A stretch of 45,777 nucleotides of DNA from Bacillota bacterium (GTDB taxonomy: Bacteria; Bacillota; UBA4882; UBA8346), in NCBI GenBank assembly GCA_029776205.1, contig JAKOTQ010000058.1, forward strand, positions 1 to 45,777. The letters run 5' to 3'. Numbering within the stretch: the stretch's first letter is position 1; each line of letters starts with the position of its first letter. The notes beneath the pieces were generated by a model. The model searched no databases, was not told the origin of the DNA, and was given only the letters and a program-made list of their open reading frames with translations. Both the position numbers and the translations under genes were made by a program. Shown in pieces: positions 9,571-17,632 of this stretch.

Positions 9571-10865
9571 GATTTTTTCACCAAATCAGCGATTAATGTT
9601 GCCGTCCTGGCTGCAGCCCCTTTATTGGAAAGAACAGCAGCACGGGCATTGTTTGCCCGTTTCCGGTACAAATTTCGATCCTGAGTCAATTCCCGAATCG
9701 TCCGGACCAGATCATCAGCATCCTGCACGGTAAACCCGGCATCCGCTTCTTCTAACAATTCCTTGCTGGGCCGGGACTTATGCATATAAGGCCCAAACAT
9801 GACCGGCTTAGCTTGAAATGCCGCTTCCAGCACATTATGGCCGCCGATATTCACCAAACTTCCGCCGACAAAAACCACATCAGCCACGGCATAGGCCAGA
9901 CCTAATTCGCCAAACGTATCCAACAGCAAAATTTTAACTCCGTCCTTAACCCCACTAGCTGTCTGGGAGCGGCGGACATAGGGCAATTGCTTGGCCTCCA
10001 ACAAAGCTATAATTTCCTCCACCCGCTCCGGGTGGCGCGGGGCCAAAATTAGGTAATACGGCTCCCTCTCAGTTAAGCGAAGATAGGCCTCGAGAATGAT
10101 TTCCTCTTCGCCCCGATGCGTACTGGCCGCCGTAAAAATGGGGATCTCTTTGGACCAACCATATTGCACCAGGAAAGCATCGAGCTGTTCCCGGGTAAAT
10201 TGTGGATAATCCTGATCGAATTTGATATTTCCAGTCACGACGATCCGATCCAAGGGCGCACCTAAATGCCCGATCCGGTTGGCGCTTTCCGCCGACTGCA
10301 TCGCAAATAGATCAAAATGACTGAAAACATCCTTTAGAAACGAACGAATCCGCGAATATCCCTTGAAGGAATGATCGCTGATCATCCCGTTAACCATGGC
10401 CATTTTACTCCCGGATAATTTGGCCTGACGAATCGCATTGGGCCAGATCTCCGTTTCAACCAAGATAAAAACAGCCGGACAGATCCTTTGAAAAAAACCT
10501 TTGATGAGCCAAGGCAGATCAAAGGGGAAATAAGTAATAGCGATACTCTCATCCAGAATTTTTTTAGCCATGGCCTGTCCGGTCGGCGTTGTTGTCGTTA
10601 GCAAAAAGCCATAATCGGGCAAAAGCTTCCGCAATTCATCGATTAATATTTTTGCAACGACAGTTTCCCCTACCGAAACAGCTTGAATCCAGATAACCGG
10701 TTTGCCTTTGAGTTGGGGCAGTTCTTCAGGTCCGGGCGGCCGAAAATAAGGTGCAATCGGCCGGTGTTGCAGCAAATTGCGGATTAACACGAAAATGATA
10801 CCGATCACCGAAATGAGGATAATCAGACAATTATATAGAAAATAACCCGGTTTTAACTTAGCCAT
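9567..10865 (-). CDS. waaA: KDO transferase (3-deoxy-D-manno-octulosonic acid transferase)
   Basis: Membrane-anchored GT-B glycosyltransferase adding one or more KDO residues to lipid IVA. The 432-residue protein has one N-terminal transmembrane helix (about 9-28), then the N-lobe motif AVSVGE with glutamate 67 in the position of the family's catalytic base, and TETEIWPN-type sequence (here VETEIWPN) further on. The C-lobe contains GGSLVNIGGHN and EAAFQAKP, the CMP-KDO-binding region. The first residue of the usual WIHAVS motif varies (WIQAVS). It overlaps the upstream DUF374 gene by 13 bases and lpxK by 4. Confidence 0.94.
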   Translation of the reverse strand: MAKLKPGYFLYNCLIILISVIGIIFVLIRNLLQHRPIAPYFRPPGPEELPQLKGKPVIWIQAVSVGETVVAKILIDELRKLLPDYGFLLTTTTPTGQAMAKKILDESIAITYFPFDLPWLIKGFFQRICPAVFILVETEIWPNAIRQAKLSGSKMAMVNGMISDHSFKGYSRIRSFLKDVFSHFDLFAMQSAESANRIGHLGAPLDRIVVTGNIKFDQDYPQFTREQLDAFLVQYGWSKEIPIFTAASTHRGEEEIILEAYLRLTEREPYYLILAPRHPERVEEIIALLEAKQLPYVRRSQTASGVKDGVKILLLDTFGELGLAYAVADVVFVGGSLVNIGGHNVLEAAFQAKPVMFGPYMHKSRPSKELLEEADAGFTVQDADDLVRTIRELTQDRNLYRKRANNARAAVLSNKGAAARTATLIADLVKKS

Positions 10866-11518
10866 TCCTTTAAAACCTCTTCCCCGCGGCGATTGGCTTC
10901 ATGGATGGCTTTTTGCAACCGTTCCTTCTCAAGTTCCAACCGGTCCTCCGTAAGCTCATCCTTAATAAAGATGGGTTCTCCAAAATAAACCACACATCGC
11001 GAAAACGGTTTGGGAATTACAAACAAATCCCAACTCTCCTTCGAAATCCACTTCCGGTCAAAGACAAAAGCCATCGGAATCAAGGGCGCACCGGTTTTCT
11101 CGGCAAGATACAGCCCGCCCGGCTCAACGTGATAAATCGGGCCCCGCGGCCCATCCGGCGTCAGCGCCACTCCGGCCCCCTGGCGCAGTGCCCTCAACAG
11201 CTCGATCAATCCCCGAACAGCACCCTTAGAGGATGAACCCCGGATCGTTTTCCATCCAAATCTTTCCATGATGCCGCTGGCTAGATCTCCATCCCGGCTG
11301 CGGCTCACCAAAATATAATATCCACGTTTCCGGAAGAAATAAAACCCCATCAATTGCTGTCCATGCCAGCAATTGATGATAAAGCCTTCTTTCCCGAGAA
11401 ACCGTTCCAACTGTTCCTGGCCAACGACCCGAAAACGCAGACTATGGCCTAATAAAGCCACCAGAAAATAGGCGATATTGATCTTGATCTTTTCAAGATA
11501 TGGTTTTCGCAAGAACAA
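10853..11518 (-). CDS. DUF374-type lysophospholipid acyltransferase-like protein
   Basis: Member of the DUF374 acyltransferase-like family often encoded beside waaA and lpxK in diderm bacteria; presumably it acylates lipid A or another envelope lipid, but the substrate is not established. Visible features are a hydrophobic N-terminus, NCWHGQQL, SRSRDGD, and TPDGPRGP followed by PGGLYLAEKTGAPLIP. The listed start is a TTG at 11518 with no ribosome site. A good AAAGGAAG site lies about 30 bases further upstream and points to an in-frame ATT or ATC codon around 11534-11540, so the true start may be non-canonical. First gene of the operon, overlapping waaA by 13 bases. Confidence 0.82.
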   Translation of the reverse strand: MFLRKPYLEKIKINIAYFLVALLGHSLRFRVVGQEQLERFLGKEGFIINCWHGQQLMGFYFFRKRGYYILVSRSRDGDLASGIMERFGWKTIRGSSSKGAVRGLIELLRALRQGAGVALTPDGPRGPIYHVEPGGLYLAEKTGAPLIPMAFVFDRKWISKESWDLFVIPKPFSRCVVYFGEPIFIKDELTEDRLELEKERLQKAIHEANRRGEEVLKEWLS

Positions 11519-11594
11519 TTTGAGTCGTTTTTTAATTTCGATGATAATCTTCCTTTACCTATTATTGAATAATCGATTGGTCAATCCGTTTCTT

Positions 11595-11623
11595 ATTTTA
11601 CCATATTGTTTTTCCAATGTTAA
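11595..11623 (-). promoter_or_regulatory. sigma-A promoter of the KDO/lipid A operon
   Basis: Minus strand: -35 TTAACA (11623-11618), 17-base spacer, -10 TAAAAT (11600-11595) with an extended TG motif one base before the -10. It lies downstream of the terminator for the aroF-tyrA-PHP operon and about 75 bases upstream of the first ORF, so the six-gene operon has its own promoter. Confidence 0.72.
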
Positions 11624-11654
11624 TTGTGATTACTCACGAAAAATTAGTTTTATA

Positions 11655-11683
11655 AATAAAAAAAGGACAGCTATGTCCTTTTA
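11655..11683 (-). terminator. terminator of the aroF-tyrA-PHP operon
   Basis: Perfect 9-bp stem AAAAGGACA/TGTCCTTTT with a 4-base loop, followed on the minus strand by a run of T residues. It lies 39 bases after the PHP gene stop. Confidence 0.85.
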
Positions 11684-11721
11684 TAATGTTTCCATCTGAC
11701 AATTTAATTAAGCCCAAAAGG

Positions 11722-12525
11722 TCATCCTTTGTCCCAGCCGATCTCGGTTACAACAGCTTCACCCATCTGCCCGTGTCCCAAATCTCCATGAAAATCCGAT
11801 CCACCCGTCACATATAAATGATAACGCTCAGCAATGTCCAGCAATTGCTTGACCATACCCGAATCGTGGGCCGGATAATATACTTCCAACCCTTTTAAAC
11901 CATAATCGATTAATTTTTCGATGAAAAGCTGGTTTCCCTGCCGCCCCGGATGGGCTAGCACCGGAATTCCCCCAGCCTTAAGAATCAATTGAATAGCTTC
12001 CCCAGTTTCAATTTCCTGATGGGGAACATAGGCTAGGCCGTTCTGTCCCAAATAATGTTCAAAAGATTGTCTGCGGTAGGCCGGATGAACCAGATCCATA
12101 GCGATCAAGGCTTTGAAAATATGCGGACGACCGATAAACCGGCCGTTGGATTGCTTTTCAACCATCTCCCAGGTAATAGGGATACCGTGCCGCTTTAGTT
12201 TCTCCACCATCTGTCTGGCCCGGTCGATCCGGGCTGCCATGATCGTCTCAAATTTGGCCGTCAACTCCGGATGGCGATAGTCAATGCCATACCCTAAGAT
12301 GTGGGCTTCCTGATTACCGTAATCTGTGGTAATTTCAACGCCCGGGATCAACTGTAAGTTTTTTTTCCGGGCCGCACGAATCGCTTCGGGAATGCCGTCC
12401 ACGCTGTCATGATCGGTCAAAGCAATCCCGTCCAACCCAATTTCCACAGCATGCTCCACCAATTCCGCCGGAGTCAACGTGCCGTCCGAATAACTCGAAT
12501 GTATATGTAGATCATATCCCGCCAT
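11722..12525 (-). CDS. PHP-domain phosphoesterase
   Basis: Metal-dependent phosphoesterase of the PHP family, close to the YciV/TrpH group. Characterised members hydrolyse nucleoside 3',5'-bisphosphates or trim RNA 5' ends; the substrate here is not known. The 267-residue protein shows the metal-binding motifs in order: DLHIHSSYSDGT at residues 5-16, LTDHDS near 38, PGVEIT near 65, LAHPGR near 165 and GGSDFHG near 240. The ATG at 12525 follows AAAGGA. It is 19 bases downstream of tyrA, which may simply be co-transcription. Confidence 0.88.
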   Translation of the reverse strand: MAGYDLHIHSSYSDGTLTPAELVEHAVEIGLDGIALTDHDSVDGIPEAIRAARKKNLQLIPGVEITTDYGNQEAHILGYGIDYRHPELTAKFETIMAARIDRARQMVEKLKRHGIPITWEMVEKQSNGRFIGRPHIFKALIAMDLVHPAYRRQSFEHYLGQNGLAYVPHQEIETGEAIQLILKAGGIPVLAHPGRQGNQLFIEKLIDYGLKGLEVYYPAHDSGMVKQLLDIAERYHLYVTGGSDFHGDLGHGQMGEAVVTEIGWDKG

Positions 12526-12544
12526 TCGATTATCCTTTCCGCCA

Positions 12545-13648
12545 TCAGCGGCGCCAGGCTTTAAACCCGTGAGCCGCTAAGACTCTCACCGCTTGATCAA
12601 CCGCCTGGCTGTCTTCCAACGCCAACCTAAGGGTTCCGCCTTCTCCTTCACGCACCCGAAGGATCTCGATATCTTTAATATTGATGGATTCCCGAGATAA
12701 AAACCGAAGGACTTCCTCGATGGTACCGGGCCGGTCTTCAATGGTCACGACCATTTCATGAAGGAGCGTTAAAAACCCTTTATTTTTTGCCGGGATCTGC
12801 AGCCGAGTTTCCCGGGCCTGCGTTAAGAAAGTGCGCAATCTGTTGGCATCATCCGCCTTCAAAATCTCTTGCATCGTCTCCAATTCGTTCTGGAAAAGAG
12901 CAAGGGCTTCCAATATTTTATCCCGATTGCCGCGAATAATATCTTCCCAAAGTTGGGGAGAACCCATGGCAACCCGGGTAGTATCCCGAAATCCTCCGGC
13001 AGCTAAGGCTAATGTCCCCGGATTGGCCTCTTCCGCCATTCCGGCTGTCTTAGACAAGATAGCAGCTACCAAATGAGGCAAATGAGAAACCATCGCCACA
13101 ATCCGGTCGTGTTCACCGGCAGTCAGTGTTATCACATGAGCACCGGTTGCTTTCGCTAAAATCTTAACCGTTTCGAAGACCTCAGCAGGATTGGACGGAT
13201 CCTCAATGAGGATATACGCAGCATTCTCAAATAAAAAAGGATCGGCTCCGGCAATCCCGTGCTTTTCCGAACCGGTCATCGGATGACCGGGAACAAAATA
13301 ACATCCAGCGGGAAGAACCTGCTGCACTTCCCGGATAACCTGCTCTTTAATGCTTCCCAAATCTGTAAAGATCGTTCCCGGTGCTGCTACCGAACGGCAT
13401 TCCTCAATTACCTTGGCAATGGAAGTAACCGGAGTAGCAACAAATACTACTCCGGCATCTTTCATGGCGCTTTTAAAGTCATTAGGCAACTGATTGATAG
13501 CTCCGATCCGAAAGGCTTCAGCAACTGTTTCCGGTTCCTGGTCCCATCCGGATACCTGATAGCCTTTGCGGACCAACGCGGACCCAAGGGATCCACCCAT
13601 CAAACCTAACCCAAGGATGGTTATTTTTCGAGTCCAATTATCCATCAT
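12545..13648 (-). CDS. tyrA: prephenate dehydrogenase with C-terminal ACT domain
   Basis: NAD-dependent oxidative decarboxylation of prephenate to 4-hydroxyphenylpyruvate in tyrosine synthesis. The 367-residue protein has an N-terminal Rossmann domain (GLGLMGGSLG at about 13-22), the central helical dimerisation domain containing HPMTGSEKHG and MVSHLPHL, and a C-terminal ACT domain (about residues 295-365, beginning near EDRPGTIEEV). An ACT domain usually means allosteric control, probably by tyrosine. It overlaps the aroF stop by 4 bases, so the two are translationally coupled; an alternative ATG lies one codon in. Confidence 0.95.
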   Translation of the reverse strand: MMDNWTRKITILGLGLMGGSLGSALVRKGYQVSGWDQEPETVAEAFRIGAINQLPNDFKSAMKDAGVVFVATPVTSIAKVIEECRSVAAPGTIFTDLGSIKEQVIREVQQVLPAGCYFVPGHPMTGSEKHGIAGADPFLFENAAYILIEDPSNPAEVFETVKILAKATGAHVITLTAGEHDRIVAMVSHLPHLVAAILSKTAGMAEEANPGTLALAAGGFRDTTRVAMGSPQLWEDIIRGNRDKILEALALFQNELETMQEILKADDANRLRTFLTQARETRLQIPAKNKGFLTLLHEMVVTIEDRPGTIEEVLRFLSRESINIKDIEILRVREGEGGTLRLALEDSQAVDQAVRVLAAHGFKAWRR

Positions 13649-14658
13649 AATGTCCGTCCCATCGCTTCGACAATCGGCCGTATCGTCTGAATCAATTCTT
13701 CAAAACCGGCAAAGTTTAAGGATTGGGGGCCATCCGACAGGGCATTCTCGGGACTGGGATGAACCTCCACTACAAGTCCGTCGGCGCCTACCGCAACTGC
13801 AGCCCGGCTCAGCGGCGCCACCAAGTGGCGTTTTCCACTGGCATGGCTGGGGTCCACGATCACCGGAAGATGACTCAATCGCCGGACAATCGGTACCGCA
13901 CTCAGATCCAGGGTATTCCGGGTCGAAGGTTCATAGGTACGGATACCCCGTTCACAAAGGACAACCTGAAAATTGCCCTCACTCAATATATATTCGGCAG
14001 CCATCAGCCATTCTTCGATGGTCGCTGACAGGCCCCGCTTCAGCATCACTGGTTTATTGGATTTACCTACTTCTTTAAGGAGGATAAAATTTTGCATATT
14101 GCGGGCCCCGATTTGGAGCATATCCGCATACTGGCTAACTAATTCCACATCGTTGGGATTTACCACTTCAGTCACAAAAGGAATACCAACCGTCTCACTG
14201 ACATTTTTCAAGATTTTCAAGCCTTCCTCTTCCAAGCCTTGGAAGGCATACGGAGAAGTCCGGGGCTTAAATGCGCCGCCACGCAGCATCGAAGCGCCGG
14301 CTTGTTTAACCGCCTTGGCCGTTGCCATCATCTGTTCTTCACTTTCAACAGCGCAAGGGCCGGCAATGACCACCAATTGGTCCCCGCCAAATTCCGCATC
14401 CCCGACCCGAACTCGGGTCGCTTCCTTTTTAAATTCCAAACTAGCCAATTTAAACGGCTGCAGAATGGGGACAACCTTTTCAACCCCTTCCATGGACTCG
14501 ATGGACTCCATCACTCCGGGTTGTTTTGGCCCAATTACCCCAAGGATCGTGCGCTCAACTCCTTCGGAATGGTGAATTCCGAATCCCATCTGAGTGAGCT
14601 TTTCCTTCACCCGATCAATCTGGGACCCCGTGGCCCCAATGTTCATCACGACAATCAT
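13645..14658 (-). CDS. aroF: 3-deoxy-7-phosphoheptulonate (DAHP) synthase, type I-beta with N-terminal regulatory domain
   Basis: First enzyme of the shikimate pathway, condensing erythrose 4-phosphate and phosphoenolpyruvate. The 337-residue protein has a ferredoxin-like regulatory domain (residues 1 to about 70) before the TIM-barrel core that begins at [24 protein letters not shown] and DPSHASGKR are also visible. In related enzymes such as that of Thermotoga this N-terminal domain gives feedback control by tyrosine or phenylalanine. The ATG at 14658 lies 8 bases after GGAGG. It is the first gene of aroF-tyrA-PHP, with a strong promoter and an 80-base leader. Confidence 0.95.
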   Translation of the reverse strand: MIVVMNIGATGSQIDRVKEKLTQMGFGIHHSEGVERTILGVIGPKQPGVMESIESMEGVEKVVPILQPFKLASLEFKKEATRVRVGDAEFGGDQLVVIAGPCAVESEEQMMATAKAVKQAGASMLRGGAFKPRTSPYAFQGLEEEGLKILKNVSETVGIPFVTEVVNPNDVELVSQYADMLQIGARNMQNFILLKEVGKSNKPVMLKRGLSATIEEWLMAAEYILSEGNFQVVLCERGIRTYEPSTRNTLDLSAVPIVRRLSHLPVIVDPSHASGKRHLVAPLSRAAVAVGADGLVVEVHPSPENALSDGPQSLNFAGFEELIQTIRPIVEAMGRTL

Positions 14659-14744
14659 TGCATATTCCTCCTACCATCCTACAATTTTCCGTTGCTTAGG
14701 TTTTTATACGAGATCCTACCATACTACCTGCAACGATTGCCCAT

Positions 14745-14774
14745 ATTATAGCAATAATTTTGGTCAAATGTAAA
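14745..14774 (-). promoter_or_regulatory. sigma-A promoter of aroF-tyrA
   Basis: Minus strand: -35 TTTACA (14774-14769), 18-base spacer, -10 TATAAT (14750-14745) with an extended TGC before the -10. The leader of about 80 bases contains CGTTGCAGGT near its start facing ACCTAAGCAACG, able to form a stem; it has no T-box-like features. Confidence 0.72.
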
Positions 14775-14903
14775 TAAAGAACCGGTTAATTTTGGGTATC
14801 ACCAGTTCCTCCATTTTGACTTTCAGGGTGAAAATGGTTACAATAAACAAGCAGGATGCAGGGTTCTGGATCGTGGACAATTCAACCACGCGTTTCTATA
14901 TTA

Positions 14904-15120
14904 GTGCAGAGTGCACAGTTCACACTATATTTATGAGGCAAGAGGCATGCGTATAGTTTTTACAGTTTACAGTTGACAATTAAACGATTAGGTGCTTGGT
15001 TTTGATTTGGGATCAGTTCACAGTTCATATAAATGTCGAGCCTAACATTTTGCCTCCACAACTTAACTGTAAACTGTCCATTGTCAACTATGTTGAAACT
15101 TCTAATTCCTGACTCCTAGA
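14904..15120. repeat. intergenic island of degenerate 7-bp tandem repeats (island 1)
   Basis: The 478-base gap between aroF and the RluA-type gene holds no recognisable gene. It contains runs with a strict 7-base period: GTGCAGA-GTGCACA-GTTCACA from 14904, ATGAGGC-AAGAGGC from 14932, TTTACAG/TTGACAA units around 14958-14985, CAGTTCA twice near 15014, and the inverse-oriented AACTGTA-AACTGTC-CATTGTC-AACTATG from about 15065, running on into TCCTGAC-TCCTAGA. The left and right arrays are inverse complements, so the island could fold as a long imperfect hairpin. Confidence 0.7.
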
Positions 15121-15136
15121 AATTTTAAACGGTGAT

Positions 15137-16033
15137 ATGATGAAGAAGAATGGCCCAGTGATCTATGAAGCGGTTTATTCTGAAACTGAGCCGATGGCAC
15201 TCCAAGAGTATCTGCGCCATAAGGCCCAAATTTCGGGACGGAGTTTGCGTCAATATTTCTTCAAAGGATTAATCGAAGTAAACCACAGAAAGGCTCATTC
15301 AGCAGCTAAACTGAAAACCGGAGACCGTATCCGGGTATTTCAATTGAAAGAATCCGCCTCCCCATTAACACCGGAAGCTTTGCCGATCACCATCGTCTAT
15401 GAAGACGATCAGATGCTCGTCCTCAACAAACCAGCCATGCTGCCTGTCCATCCGTCGGGGACCATTACCCGCGGAACCCTGGCCAACCGGGTCGCTTATC
15501 ATTATCAAACGAAGCATCTTCCTTTCAAAGTCCGCCCGGTAAACCGTCTGGATCACGGGACCTCCGGATTAATCATCTTTGCCAAAACAGCCGCCAGCCA
15601 GGAAAAGTTGAGCCAAGCCATTCAAAATCACCGGATACAGCGGATTTATTATGGGTTAGTCCAGGGAGTCTTCACTCAAGATGATGGAATTATTGATCTT
15701 CCCATTCTGCAACATCCCGGAAACCGCCGGGTGGACCCCAAAGGCCAACCGGCAGTCACCCACTTTCGTGTAATGCAGCGTTATCATGAAGCAACTCTGT
15801 TAGAACTGGCATTAGAAACTGGACGCACGCATCAGATCCGAATCCATCTCAGCCATATCGGCCATCCGCTCATCGGAGACAAAACTTATGGAAAACCCTC
15901 ACCTTACCTGAATCATCCGGCGTTGCATGCCGGAAAACTCATCTTTGACCCTGCAATTTTTAACATACCGGAATTGACAGCGCCTTTGCCCGATGATTGG
16001 CAGCGCCTGTTCAATATGTTAGAAAATCCGTAA
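15137..16033 (+). CDS. RluA-family pseudouridine synthase
   Basis: Isomerises uridines in structured RNA (rRNA or tRNA). The 298-residue protein has an N-terminal S4-like RNA-binding region (about residues 15-70, with SLRQYFFKGLIEVN), then the catalytic domain with the RLDHGTSGL motif whose aspartate is the nucleophile, and the C-terminal TGRTHQIRIHLSHIGHPLIGD motif. The N-terminal S4 region and length fit the RluD/YhcT branch, but the target site cannot be read from the sequence. Two ATG codons begin the frame after a weak GGTGAT site. The downstream MBL gene starts 13 bases after its stop, suggesting an operon. Confidence 0.9.
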   Translation: MMKKNGPVIYEAVYSETEPMALQEYLRHKAQISGRSLRQYFFKGLIEVNHRKAHSAAKLKTGDRIRVFQLKESASPLTPEALPITIVYEDDQMLVLNKPAMLPVHPSGTITRGTLANRVAYHYQTKHLPFKVRPVNRLDHGTSGLIIFAKTAASQEKLSQAIQNHRIQRIYYGLVQGVFTQDDGIIDLPILQHPGNRRVDPKGQPAVTHFRVMQRYHEATLLELALETGRTHQIRIHLSHIGHPLIGDKTYGKPSPYLNHPALHAGKLIFDPAIFNIPELTAPLPDDWQRLFNMLENP

Positions 16034-16046
16034 AGGAGTGAACTCG

Positions 16047-16682
16047 ATGACAAACTCATTACTGCAAGGCGTATTCCACTTGAATCACGCAGCAGTCAAA
16101 ATTTGTACCGCCCAAAAATCAATTTACATCGACCCCTTTCATTTACCTTCTCCAAACCATGATGCGGATATCATCTTTGTCACCCACCATCATCATGATC
16201 ACTTATCTCCGGATGATATCGCTGCCATCGCCAAAGAAGATACGGTGTTGATCGCTCCGGCCAGCATTACCGGCCACCTCACCAACCTGGGAATTGCCGA
16301 GATTATTAAGGTTGAGCCCGGACGTGACTATGTGGTTCAGGATATTTCTTTCCAAACCGTCCCTGCTTACAATATTAACAAACGTTTCCACCCGAAAGAC
16401 CAAGCTTTGGTTGGCTATATCATCACCGCCAGCGGCGTCCGCTATTATATCGCCGGAGATACCGATGCCATCCCCGAAATGAACCGGATCCAAACCGATG
16501 TTGCGTTTCTCCCCGTAGGCGGTACCTATACCATGGATGCAAAAGAAGCAGCCGAAGCTGTTTCCGTCATCAAACCAAAGGTAGCTGTGCCAATTCATTA
16601 TGGTGAAGTGGTCGGTTCTTTGGAAGATGCCAGGAGTTTTGTGAATTTGCTGCAACCTGGCATCCAAGGGATTATTTTATAA
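16047..16682 (+). CDS. MBL-fold metal-dependent hydrolase (YtkL/UPF0173-like)
   Basis: Small metallo-beta-lactamase-fold hydrolase of unknown substrate. The 211-residue protein carries the zinc-binding HHHHDHLS motif near residue 50, an AGDTDAIPE segment with the metal-bridging aspartate near 145, and a C-terminal PIHYGEVVG histidine. The ATG at 16047 is 8 bases from AAAGGAG; a GTG nine bases earlier touches that site. It is in the same orientation as the RluA-type gene and converges with the DUF3298 gene, leaving only 17 bases between stops and no obvious terminator. Confidence 0.85.
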   Translation: MTNSLLQGVFHLNHAAVKICTAQKSIYIDPFHLPSPNHDADIIFVTHHHHDHLSPDDIAAIAKEDTVLIAPASITGHLTNLGIAEIIKVEPGRDYVVQDISFQTVPAYNINKRFHPKDQALVGYIITASGVRYYIAGDTDAIPEMNRIQTDVAFLPVGGTYTMDAKEAAEAVSVIKPKVAVPIHYGEVVGSLEDARSFVNLLQPGIQGIIL

Positions 16683-16699
16683 GTAGTCACCGGCAATTA

Positions 16700-17314
16700 C
16701 TACACATTCTCAAGCATCGGCCATAACGGCCCGTTTTCATCGATGATATCGGACAAATCATAGACTGAGATCGGGAACATAGGAAATCCGTAGGCATAGG
16801 GCGTAAGCTCATACAGTTGGAAGAAGATGACCAACGCTTTATCAGCTACATAGTAATCCTGATCCGGCCGAATTCCGGTGAACTCATCTAACAGCGTCAC
16901 GTCCCGCATCCGGATCTGAGCATCTACAATGGCTGAAAGCCGTCTGACGTAATCGCTTCCCGGCTTGAAAAGTTCGGCCAGACTATACGATTTTCCCGTT
17001 TCCACATTAAATGTAAGTCCCCGGAGAAGCGTTATGCCATGGGCTCCGCCAGAATATCCAAAGATATTCAAAACCAAGCTTAAAACATTCCGTTCGTTGG
17101 TTTTGATCTCGTAATATCCAGTGATGGTGGTCATCGGGTTTTCAAAGTAACCCAAGTCTTTCACCATCTGATGCACAGTCTCTAAAATCTGTCGGTTGAT
17201 GGCTTCCTCAGCATCGGCATTGTTCAAGCGCCGAACCATCGGATAGTATATATCCAACCTGGGCCAAACCATATGTTTGCTTTTCACTTTGATCGGCAAA
17301 TCAAATCCATTCAT
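16700..17314 (-). CDS. DUF3298 (RsiV-like) domain protein
   Basis: A 204-residue protein with the DUF3298 fold found in RsiV-type anti-sigma factors and in extracytoplasmic Firmicute proteins. Typical features are a YPMV segment near the start, the NIFGYSGGAHG core near residue 87-97 (the family's GGAHG motif), LTFNVETGKSYSLAELF, and a C-terminal region with YELTPYAYGFP. There is no signal peptide or membrane helix, so it appears cytoplasmic, unlike most relatives. The ribosome site GGAAGGTG (17329-17322) is part of a 7-bp hairpin, and the ATG overlaps the stop of a small upstream ORF. Function unknown. Confidence 0.75.
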   Translation of the reverse strand: MNGFDLPIKVKSKHMVWPRLDIYYPMVRRLNNADAEEAINRQILETVHQMVKDLGYFENPMTTITGYYEIKTNERNVLSLVLNIFGYSGGAHGITLLRGLTFNVETGKSYSLAELFKPGSDYVRRLSAIVDAQIRMRDVTLLDEFTGIRPDQDYYVADKALVIFFQLYELTPYAYGFPMFPISVYDLSDIIDENGPLWPMLENV

Positions 17315-17475
17315 ATATAAGCACCTTCCGTTTTTGTTTCATCATATTCAAAGGCGGAAGGTTCTGCTTTTTTCCTATTTAATAATTTCTCTTTACTATC
17401 GAACTTAACAACAGGCAAGAATAGATTCAGAACACCTGCCGACGGCTGTGATTCATCCGGAATCAAAGCGAGCAA
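17311..17475 (-). CDS. possible small ORF coupled to the DUF3298 gene
   Basis: An open frame runs from after a stop at 17514 down to a TGA at 17313-17311 that overlaps the ATG of the DUF3298 gene (ATGA). A TTG at 17475 follows AGGGA by 7 bases and would give a 54-residue hydrophilic product beginning MLALIPDES and ending TEGAYI. It contains a LNLFLPVV stretch and a charged lysine/glutamate-rich tail, and I do not recognise it. The ATGA overlap and the downstream hairpin fit a coupling leader peptide, but it could also be the tail of a decayed gene. Confidence 0.38.
   Translation of the reverse strand: MLALIPDESQPSAGVLNLFLPVVKFDSKEKLLNRKKAEPSAFEYDETKTEGAYI
17322..17361 (-). promoter_or_regulatory. 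hairpin sequestering the ribosome site of the DUF3298 gene
   Basis: In the minus-strand RNA, CCTTCCG (17361-17355) is complementary to CGGAAGG (17330-17324), which contains the ribosome binding site of the DUF3298 gene. The 24-base loop makes it modest. Ribosomes translating the small upstream ORF would open it. Confidence 0.45.
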
Positions 17476-17547
17476 CCCATCTTCCCTGGTGGGTTTAAGC
17501 GTTCCGGCTGTTTATTAACAAACCGGCAGGAGATATATATTACAATG

Positions 17548-17586
17548 AAATAAAACAAAATCAGCATCCTTTTGGACACTGATTTT
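17548..17586 (-). terminator. terminator of miaB
   Basis: Symmetrical stem AAAATCAG/CTGATTTT with an inner TCC/GGA pair (17557-17586), followed on the minus strand by GTTTTATTTC. It lies about 47 bases past the miaB stop. The rest of the 17315-17632 gap is the small ORF and its upstream region. Confidence 0.75.
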
Positions 17587-17632
17587 CTACAAATTAAAAT
17601 ATTGACCGTTATATCGAAAAAAAATTATCCCT

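Noticed and set aside
13973-14575. A 200-codon open frame on the plus strand inside aroF
   Set aside because: It is antisense to a full-length DAHP synthase with clear motifs, has no ribosome site, and its product resembles no family.
14659-14744. T-box or aromatic amino-acid attenuator ahead of aroF
   Set aside because: No T-box sequence, specifier arrangement, or run of aromatic codons in a leader ORF, and no terminator in the leader.
14904-15120. CRISPR array
   Set aside because: The repeats are 7-base units without unique spacers, are degenerate, and no cas genes are present.
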